From NCBI GenBank assembly GCA_030748455.1, contig JASMLY010000047.1:1-20008 (forward strand): 20,008 bases of DNA, given 5' to 3'. Positions 7,616 through 13,571 of this stretch are shown here, piece by piece (position 1 is the stretch's first letter; the number at the start of each line of letters is the position of its first letter). Position numbers and translations under genes: made by a program. Origin of the DNA: Phycisphaerales bacterium (GTDB lineage: Bacteria; Planctomycetota; Phycisphaerae; Phycisphaerales; SM1A02). Under the pieces are notes generated by a model, which was not told the origin of the DNA, did not search any database, and saw nothing but the letters and a program-made list of their open reading frames with translations.

Positions 7616-8711
7616 CTGTATCAGTGGGATCGCCGTAGGAATTCTATGGTGTACCTCTGGCTGTGGGCCAGATCCTGTCACACGTGCGAGTGAAGAACCT
7701 TGGAGTACGAAGCAGAACTCAGTTCGAAGTTTAAACGACGAAGGATTGCCTCCGACAAGACCACAAGGTGCAATGGCGGTACATGGTGAAACTGTTCGTA
7801 AGAGCGCGATGAACATCCTTCAAGAAGGGCTATATTCAGACGATCCTAGGATTCGTGCAAATGCGGTTGAGTCGATGCGGTATGCACCGAAAGAGCAATT
7901 GACAAACGCAGTGCGAGTGGGTCTAGGTGATGAAAACCGCGGAGTGCGGTTTGTGTCTGTCATGTTGATCGGTGAGACTCAGCTTTGTGACGATTCTTTG
8001 CTTCTAGAACCCTTATTGCTTGACCCGTCGGAATCTGTTCAAGCAGCAGCGTTGTATTCTTTGTATCGCTGTGGCGAACAAATTAATTTGAATCCTCTTG
8101 CATCGATGTTGCAAAGTGATAATCCAGAACTTCGTGGGAATGCTGCGCTAGTCTTAGGTCGAATGGGGAACCCCTCAGCAATTCCACTACTGCGAAGCGC
8201 TTCACATGAACAGATGGATGGCATACTCCCAATTCGCAGGCGCCTTATCAATTTACAACTTTCCGAAGCGTTAGTACTGCTTGGTGAGACAGAGGAATTG
8301 CAAGTGATCCGCGCAGCTGTGTTTAGTTCTGCAACCGAAGCAGAAGTCACTGCGCTTGCTTGTCAAATACTTGGGAGACTTTCAGATATGACAGTGCTTC
8401 CAACATTGGAAGGGCTCGCAGCTGGGGGGACGCCAAACCGCCAGCCAGACGAAGTGCAACTCATCGCAGCGACAGCAGTTGCCGAGATTGCACCGAATCG
8501 AATGCCAACAGAACTCGTTCTGAGGTTCAGTTCAAGCCAAGAACCTCACCTCAGAGCACAATGTGCCGTTGCTTTGGGTGTGCAGGGGAACCAATTGAGC
8601 CTTGGCCCACTCACCCTTCTATTAAAGGATCGGGATCCATTGGTCCAAATAGCAGCTGCTAGAGCCATTCTACGTATCGATAACGCGGATTCTCTCGCCG
8701 AAGTGTATTGA
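7605..8711 (+). CDS. HEAT-repeat protein with putative lipoprotein signal
   Basis: A 368-residue protein of unknown function. The N-terminus (MNHNCISGIAVGILWCTSGCG) is a short hydrophobic export signal ending in a lipobox-like T-S-G-C with Cys20. Thr at -3 and Cys at -4 are not canonical, so lipidation is probable rather than certain. From about residue 75 to the end it is built of HEAT-like helical pairs, for example DPRIRANAVESM, DPSESVQAAALYSLYR, NPELRGNAALVLGRMGNPSA, EPHLRAQCAVALGVQG and DPLVQIAAARAILR. HEAT repeats serve as protein-binding scaffolds. It overlaps lnt by 11 bases and is the last gene before a terminator. A lipoprotein-like product coupled to the lipoprotein acyltransferase gene is suggestive, but no functional link can be read. 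Confidence 0.85.
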   Translation: MNHNCISGIAVGILWCTSGCGPDPVTRASEEPWSTKQNSVRSLNDEGLPPTRPQGAMAVHGETVRKSAMNILQEGLYSDDPRIRANAVESMRYAPKEQLTNAVRVGLGDENRGVRFVSVMLIGETQLCDDSLLLEPLLLDPSESVQAAALYSLYRCGEQINLNPLASMLQSDNPELRGNAALVLGRMGNPSAIPLLRSASHEQMDGILPIRRRLINLQLSEALVLLGETEELQVIRAAVFSSATEAEVTALACQILGRLSDMTVLPTLEGLAAGGTPNRQPDEVQLIAATAVAEIAPNRMPTELVLRFSSSQEPHLRAQCAVALGVQGNQLSLGPLTLLLKDRDPLVQIAAARAILRIDNADSLAEVY

Positions 8712-8718
8712 CACACAC

Positions 8719-8777
8719 GCCCCTTGTGGGTACAAATGACCACCCATATCTACCCCCACAGTGGGGCTTGGCTTTTT
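8719..8777 (+). terminator. Imperfect hairpin terminator ending the pgk-HEAT block
   Basis: An imperfect inverted repeat pairs 8719-8732 (GCCCCTTGTGGGTA) with 8750-8767 (TACCCCCACAGTGGGGC region). It is followed after five bases by a TTTTT run at 8773-8777. A short inner hairpin, CCCCA-CAG-TGGGG, is also possible within the second arm. It lies just after the HEAT gene stop and before a new ribosome site, as expected for the end of a transcription unit. A further bulged hairpin, GGAT-t-CGCA / TGCG-ATCC (8782-8804), lies just downstream in the leader of the next gene. Confidence 0.6.
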
Positions 8778-8844
8778 GAAGGGATTCGCAGGTGTTTGCG
8801 ATCCTCAGATAGCGAAGTAGTTTTGTTTTTCAAGAGGTTTTCTT

Positions 8845-9732
8845 GTGCATATTTTGACAAAAATCTTCATCGTTCTTGTCACGCTCCTTGCTGTGGCAAT
8901 CGTTCCCCTCGTCGCAACGTTCGTTGTCAATGAAGACACGTACAAAGCAAAGTGGGAGAATACAAAAGCGGAATTGCACATTAGAAGCACACAGACAACT
9001 GATGCACAAAATGCTCTTATCTCAGAACGTGCACTTTTGCAGCAAGAACTCGATGCACGCTCAGCAACGATCGCTGCACTAACAACAGAACTTGCGACAA
9101 CAAAAACGACACTTGAGACGCTCCATGCGGATCGAGGTCAACTGCAAGCATCACTTGCACAGCGGGATGCGAACATGCAAGCACTCACATCCGCCTCAGA
9201 TGTCAATAGCAAAATCAAAGAGCGGTTCGTTGAAGAAAATTATGAACTTAGGAATAGGGTGCTTCAAGTAGTGCGATCGATTCAAGAGATCGAAGATAAA
9301 CTTGAAGAATCACGTCAGGATTACGAAGTTGCCGAAGCTGCAAAACGAAAAGCACAAGAAGATCGCCGTCGATTTGAAATCGAACTTGCCTCGGCACAAA
9401 AGATCATCGATGCATACATCACTCGATACGGTGAACTTGAAGCCGTTGCTGCAGTCACAACAGGCGTTGCACCAGACAGAACACTTACCGCAACAGTCCT
9501 TGCAGTCTCACGAAATGACAACGAGGTCCTCGCAGAAATCAATGTTGGCTCAAGAGATGGAGTGAAAGAGGGTTGGGTGATGGCTGTTGGCGATGGAAAC
9601 ACCTTCTTTGGAAGGCTCCAAGTCGCAGAAGTCGATATAAACCGGTCAATTGGTCGGATTTCCTTGGAGAGCCCAGATCGAGGTCTTGTCTCTCCAGGCT
9701 CAAAAGTATTCGCTACTAAAGGACGGAATTGA
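8845..9732 (+). CDS. Membrane-anchored coiled-coil protein with MreC/FlgT-like C-terminal beta-domain
   Basis: A 295-residue protein that I do not recognise as a named gene. One transmembrane segment (about residues 5-27, ILTKIFIVLVTLLAVAIVPL) is followed by a long Ala/Gln/Glu-rich coiled coil (about 32-205). The final 80 residues contain ATVLAVSRNDNEVLAEINVG then SRDGVKEGWVMAVGDGNTFF and GRLQVAEVDINRSIGRI. This VGSxDGVxxG ... GRL pattern resembles the small beta-barrel domains of MreC and FlgT-type proteins (inference from motif shape). The start is GTG at 8845 with AGAGG upstream; the ATT and TTG codons that follow are less likely starts. It is placed just ahead of mreBCD with a small membrane gene between. 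The topology suggests a periplasmic coiled coil working with the shape machinery. Confidence 0.8.
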   Translation: MHILTKIFIVLVTLLAVAIVPLVATFVVNEDTYKAKWENTKAELHIRSTQTTDAQNALISERALLQQELDARSATIAALTTELATTKTTLETLHADRGQLQASLAQRDANMQALTSASDVNSKIKERFVEENYELRNRVLQVVRSIQEIEDKLEESRQDYEVAEAAKRKAQEDRRRFEIELASAQKIIDAYITRYGELEAVAAVTTGVAPDRTLTATVLAVSRNDNEVLAEINVGSRDGVKEGWVMAVGDGNTFFGRLQVAEVDINRSIGRISLESPDRGLVSPGSKVFATKGRN

Positions 9733-9735
9733 TCC

Positions 9736-9918
9736 ATGGCTGCCACTGATCCACACGTTCCAACCAAAACAGCAACGCCAGATGTCTTTACAGGGCTGCT
9801 ACTTGTGGCGATGCTCTTCCTAGGGATTGCGTGTGCTGCGATGTATTTTACGAATACGGACCACTCTTCGACCGATCGGACTTCCGGAGGCCCCATCTCA
9901 ATTGTTGACGCACAATAG
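9736..9918 (+). CDS. Small single-span membrane protein
   Basis: Sixty residues starting three bases after the preceding stop. A polar, Pro/Thr-rich N-terminus (residues 1-17) is followed by one hydrophobic span, about 18-38 (FTGLLLVAMLFLGIACAAMY), and a short Ser/Thr-rich tail. An AGGA lies about 11 bases before the ATG. No catalytic motif is seen and the family is not recognised. Tight coupling to the coiled-coil gene and position before mreB suggest a partner in the same envelope complex (inference). It is called because of its spacing, ribosome site and clean membrane span, not because of homology. Confidence 0.65.
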   Translation: MAATDPHVPTKTATPDVFTGLLLVAMLFLGIACAAMYFTNTDHSSTDRTSGGPISIVDAQ

Positions 9919-9954
9919 AGGGTAGAGCAGGCTCCCGACGATTAGAAATTGGCG

Positions 9955-9994
9955 TATGATTCGACACATGAGGTTCGTGTGACCTCAGGTTTTT
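9955..9994 (+). promoter_or_regulatory. Possible promoter and leader hairpin before mreB
   Basis: In the 105-base gap before mreB, TATGAT (9955-9960) resembles a -10 box, though no good -35 is present 16-18 bases upstream. Right after it a 6-bp inverted repeat TGAGGT / ACCTCA (9969-9974 and 9982-9987, 7-base loop) is followed by GGTTTTT (9988-9994). This could be an attenuator-like hairpin in the mreB leader or a weak terminator for the two upstream genes. The stem is short, so the call is tentative. Confidence 0.35.
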
Positions 9995-10023
9995 ATGGAC
10001 GTGGTGGATGAGGAGCACAGAAG

Positions 10024-11070
10024 GTGTTTGATAAGTTACTAAGTTGGTTTAGTGTTGACATGGGAATTGACCTTGGCACTTGCAACACGCTTGTTTGTGT
10101 CCGTGGTGAAGGAATCGTCTTGGATGAGCCCTCCGTAGTCGCAGTGAAACGCGGAACGAACCGCGTTCTCAATAATGGCAATGCTGTGGGCGTGAGTGCA
10201 AAAGAAATGCTTGGTAAAACACCCGGCTCGATCACAGCGATCAGACCCCTGAAAGATGGTGTGATCAGTGATTTTGAAATCACAGAAGCGATGTTGAGTT
10301 ACTTCATCCGCAAGGTCAGTGGCAAAGGTCGAGTGATCGGTCCACGAGTTGTGATTGCTGTCCCCTCTGGGATCACTGCAGTAGAAAAACGAGCTGTACT
10401 CGATTCTGCTGAACGCGCTGGTGCAAGAAGGGTCTATCTTGTTGAAGAACCAATGGCAGCAGGAATCGGAGCAGGCATGCCCATCGTCGAGCCAACAGCC
10501 TCTATGGTTGTCGATATCGGCGGAGGGACGACTGAAGTAGCGATCATGTCACTTGGTGACATCGCTACCTGTGAGTCAGTTCGCGTTGCAGGTGATGACC
10601 TCGACGAAGCGATCATTCATTACATGAAAAAGAATTACAACCTCACGGTCGGAGAGCAAACTGCTGAACGAATAAAAATAGAGGTCGGTTCAGCTGCTCC
10701 AATGGAGCAAGAAACAACGATTGATGTTCGTGGTCGCGACAATGTCAATGGGTTGCCGCGCAAAACAACTGTGACAAGTGAAGAAATTCGAGAATCCCTT
10801 TCTGAACCAATCCAAGCAATTATTGACGTCGTCACACGCACGCTTGAACGTGCAGAACCAGAGCTTGCAGCTGATCTTGTAGATAACGGTATCACGTTAG
10901 CAGGTGGTGGAGCGTTACTACGCGGGTTAGATGTTGTGATTTCAAATGCAACAGGGCTCGATGTTTCGATTGCAGACGATCCATTGACATGTGTTGCAAG
11001 GGGAACAAGTATTTATCTTGATAACCTCGAACTTTGGAAAGCAACACTCGAATCGGATATGGACGAATAA
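10024..11070 (+). CDS. mreB: Rod shape-determining protein MreB
   Basis: Bacterial actin that polymerises on the inner face of the cytoplasmic membrane and guides lateral wall synthesis. The 348 residues carry all ATPase motifs: phosphate 1 DLGTCNTLV (residues 16-24), phosphate 2 VVDIGGGTTEVAI, connecting VVIAVPSGITAVEKRAV and the adenosine motif ITLAGGGALLRGLD. Phosphate 1 has Cys20 where many MreBs have Ala, a conservative change. The start is GTG at 10024 with AGGAG eight bases upstream. The first residues MFDKLLSWF are amphipathic and fit a membrane-binding N-terminus. mreC follows 24 bases after its stop and mreD after that, the usual mreBCD order. Confidence 0.97.
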   Translation: MFDKLLSWFSVDMGIDLGTCNTLVCVRGEGIVLDEPSVVAVKRGTNRVLNNGNAVGVSAKEMLGKTPGSITAIRPLKDGVISDFEITEAMLSYFIRKVSGKGRVIGPRVVIAVPSGITAVEKRAVLDSAERAGARRVYLVEEPMAAGIGAGMPIVEPTASMVVDIGGGTTEVAIMSLGDIATCESVRVAGDDLDEAIIHYMKKNYNLTVGEQTAERIKIEVGSAAPMEQETTIDVRGRDNVNGLPRKTTVTSEEIRESLSEPIQAIIDVVTRTLERAEPELAADLVDNGITLAGGGALLRGLDVVISNATGLDVSIADDPLTCVARGTSIYLDNLELWKATLESDMDE

Positions 11071-11094
11071 CTCGTTCCGAAGAAGCACACCAAA

Positions 11095-11982
11095 GTGAGC
11101 AACTTCCTTTCATCCCGACATAAGACCCATGCATTACCGATTGTTGTTGGTGTTGCAATTGTGCTTTCCATGTTCCCTGCAAGTTGGCTAGGATGGACAC
11201 GTGATTTATCTGATCTGGTTCGCATTCCAGTCACACCAATTTCACACGTAGGGATGATGTTTACAGGTTGGATTCGCCCTGCAGTTGCGCCATCCGATTT
11301 ACCGAGTGACGAACAAGATCGGACAGAACTCGCAGTAACAGAACGAGACCATTACAGACAACTCTATCTCGCACAGATGTTACGCGCAACGGAGTTAGCA
11401 GATCAACTCAGGGAATTGCAAATGTTGCCCGAAACAGCATTGCGAAATCCTCTGCCACCTGTAACCCTTCCCATTGATATTACTGGTGTGCGACCAAGTG
11501 ACCTTACAGCAATTGTTGAATTGAAACTTTCATCAGAGTATTCAGGCAGAATCCAAACAGGGGACCTCGCCATCGTTGGTCGAGACATCGTCGGGAGAGT
11601 GCATCGTGTTGGTTTGACGAGAATCGAAGTTCTACCTTCTGTCAATCCAAACATCGAGTTGATCCGAGCGGCGATTGTTCCCGCGCACCCTGGGAACGAG
11701 CATGGCGCACCCCTTCGCGCTGAAGCATTGATTCAAAGTGATGGGGATGGGGGGTTGTACGCGGAAGTTCCTACGCAGGGAGGGGTCGAAGTAGGAGATT
11801 TAGTGGTCTTAGATGATCCTTCATGGCCTGCTGTTGGATCCGGCTTGATTCTCGGAGAAGTGATTGAGACATCACCAATGGACAGTGCGCCGTTGCGAAG
11901 AGCAATTCACATTCGTCCCCGCAGAAATATTCGAGATCTTGTCAGGGTTGTTGTGCTTGGATCAGGAGAAGGATCGCAATGA
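11095..11982 (+). CDS. mreC: Rod shape-determining protein MreC
   Basis: Bitopic membrane protein that links MreB to the periplasmic wall-synthesis machinery. The 295 residues show an N-terminal membrane segment (about 13-32), a helical stretch with coiled-coil character (about 80-110, DHYRQLYLAQMLRATELADQ) and a C-terminal beta-domain. The latter includes SSEYSGRIQTGDLAIVGRDI followed by VGRVHRVGLTRIEVL, matching the VGRV region of MreC. Sequence similarity is looser than for mreB, and position between mreB and mreD is part of the call. The start is GTG at 11095 with only a weak GAAG upstream. The stop overlaps the mreD start as ATGA. Confidence 0.85.
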   Translation: MSNFLSSRHKTHALPIVVGVAIVLSMFPASWLGWTRDLSDLVRIPVTPISHVGMMFTGWIRPAVAPSDLPSDEQDRTELAVTERDHYRQLYLAQMLRATELADQLRELQMLPETALRNPLPPVTLPIDITGVRPSDLTAIVELKLSSEYSGRIQTGDLAIVGRDIVGRVHRVGLTRIEVLPSVNPNIELIRAAIVPAHPGNEHGAPLRAEALIQSDGDGGLYAEVPTQGGVEVGDLVVLDDPSWPAVGSGLILGEVIETSPMDSAPLRRAIHIRPRRNIRDLVRVVVLGSGEGSQ

Positions 11983-12551
11983 GAATTCTCATACTCTTTC
12001 TCGCAACCGTGTTCTGCTTAGCGTTTGATTCAAGTTTCGGTGGTGCACTAACGCTCAGATCGATGGGCTCAATCACACCACTTGCGATGCCATGCCTTGT
12101 TGTATTTGTTGCGTTGTTTGCACCAAGTGAAATGGCGTACATTGTGTCACTCCTACTTGGTGTTCTTGTTGACTTATCTCCCGGCCATGGAGAGCTCTCA
12201 AATGGTGCACACCTCATTGGACCAAACACATTAGGTTTTTTTGTATCGACGATATTCATCCTAAAAATTCGAAACATCGTGTTTCGCCGCAAAGTGTTTA
12301 CAGTTGTAATTTTGACAGCGAGTTGTGTGGTCGTCACCGATGCTGTGGAAGTGATGATCCTTCTTGTGAGGAGTCTGTTGCCCTGGACGCCTTCCCTTGC
12401 AGGATCTGGTGGGATAGCAGGGTTAGCAAAAATGTTAGCCACAGCGATCTACAGCGGTCTATTTGCCGTATTACTAGGATGGTGTCTACTTTCAACTATT
12501 GGGATGTGGAGATTTGCAACTCCAACAGGCCGAAGAGCGACATGGAGGTAA
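11979..12551 (+). CDS. mreD: MreD-like integral membrane protein
   Basis: A 190-residue hydrophobic protein with about five membrane-spanning segments. The central phrase SLLLGVLVDLSPGHGELSNG, leading into AHLIGPNTLGFFVSTIF, fits the MreD pattern in which a conserved Asp sits in a G-xx-x-D motif between spans. MreD is the third component of the rod complex. Its ATG overlaps the mreC stop (ATGA at 11979), a strong sign of coupled translation. Position and topology carry most of the weight, since MreD sequences diverge strongly. Confidence 0.82.
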   Translation: MRILILFLATVFCLAFDSSFGGALTLRSMGSITPLAMPCLVVFVALFAPSEMAYIVSLLLGVLVDLSPGHGELSNGAHLIGPNTLGFFVSTIFILKIRNIVFRRKVFTVVILTASCVVVTDAVEVMILLVRSLLPWTPSLAGSGGIAGLAKMLATAIYSGLFAVLLGWCLLSTIGMWRFATPTGRRATWR

Positions 12552-12560
12552 CATAGCGGT

Positions 12561-13565
12561 ATGAGTGATTGGATAATTGCAGATCGAAACGCTGAGAGTT
12601 TGGCTCCACTATGTGATCTCCGTGCTACCTTTGAGCAGCGTACTGGTGGGCGTACAACCCTTGATCGAAAAACAATTCAATTGGGTTGCCCACCGGTTGG
12701 TTTTACAACTGATGATCCGAGGCGGGCTACGATGATTTCAGAACGTACAGGACTGTCGTATATCACGGACGAATCTGCTGCGGATCATAGCGACACGGAG
12801 GTCACAACACCGTGGGAAATTTTGGATCACTTCCCATCATTGTTGAAAGAGGATTTGGAAACAGCCCCAGAAACAGCACGCCCAGTGCAAGGCGCAATTG
12901 TTGGAGATTTCCGGGTGGATGTGGATCCATCTGCAACTGTTTTTACAGGAGTTGTTTTTGATGCAACCGTTGGTGCTATTCGTGTAGAGGCAGGTGCAAC
13001 AATTCGCCCCAATGCCGTTCTTTGCGGGCCTTGTTGGATCGGAAAAGATTCAACAATTATTGACGGGGCGCATATCAAAGCGAACACGTCAGTCGGTCCA
13101 AATTGTAAAATTGGCGGAGAAGTTGGCGGAACAATTATTCAGGGCAATACAAATAAAGCACATCGTGGCCATCTTGGGGATAGTGTGATTGGTGAGTGGG
13201 TGAATTTTGGTGCAGGAACAACAAATTCAAATCTTCTCAACACCTATGGTGAAGTGATCGTGACCATGCTCGATGGTACGCGCCATCGATCGAACAGACA
13301 GTTTGTAGGATGCTTTGTTGGCGATCACGCGAAGTTTGCGATTGAAACAAGAATTATGACTGGGTCAGTTATTGGAACTGGGGCAATGATTGCATCGACC
13401 CAACCTGCGCCCTCTCCAACAGCGCGATTTGCGTGGCACACAGACACAGGCACACGCACCTATCGTATCGATAAGTTTCTCGACGTTGCAAGAACAGTGA
13501 TGTCAAGACGTGACACACTTCTTCTCCCAGCAACAGAAGCGATGCTTCGAGAACTCGCAGAGTAA
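12561..13565 (+). CDS. GlmU-like left-handed beta-helix protein with shortened N-terminal domain
   Basis: A 334-residue protein resembling the alternative bacterial GlmU family (UDP-GlcNAc diphosphorylase / glucosamine-1-phosphate acetyltransferase). Residues 14-30, LAPLCDLRATFEQRTGG, match the L-x-PL-x-x-x-R signature at the family's N-terminus. Residues 113-285 form hexapeptide turns (FDATVGAIRVEAGATIRPNA and others). The region HRGHLGDSVIGEWVNFGAGT then TNSNLLNTYGEV (201-232) and the C-terminal LDVARTVMSRR are characteristic. The segment before the beta-helix is only about 112 residues, far shorter than a normal nucleotidyltransferase domain, so uridylyl transfer may be lost or altered (inference). 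It starts 10 bases after mreD and ends seven bases before polA. A role in cell-wall sugar-nucleotide supply would suit its place after mreBCD. Confidence 0.75.
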   Translation: MSDWIIADRNAESLAPLCDLRATFEQRTGGRTTLDRKTIQLGCPPVGFTTDDPRRATMISERTGLSYITDESAADHSDTEVTTPWEILDHFPSLLKEDLETAPETARPVQGAIVGDFRVDVDPSATVFTGVVFDATVGAIRVEAGATIRPNAVLCGPCWIGKDSTIIDGAHIKANTSVGPNCKIGGEVGGTIIQGNTNKAHRGHLGDSVIGEWVNFGAGTTNSNLLNTYGEVIVTMLDGTRHRSNRQFVGCFVGDHAKFAIETRIMTGSVIGTGAMIASTQPAPSPTARFAWHTDTGTRTYRIDKFLDVARTVMSRRDTLLLPATEAMLRELAE

Positions 13566-13571
13566 CTTCGC

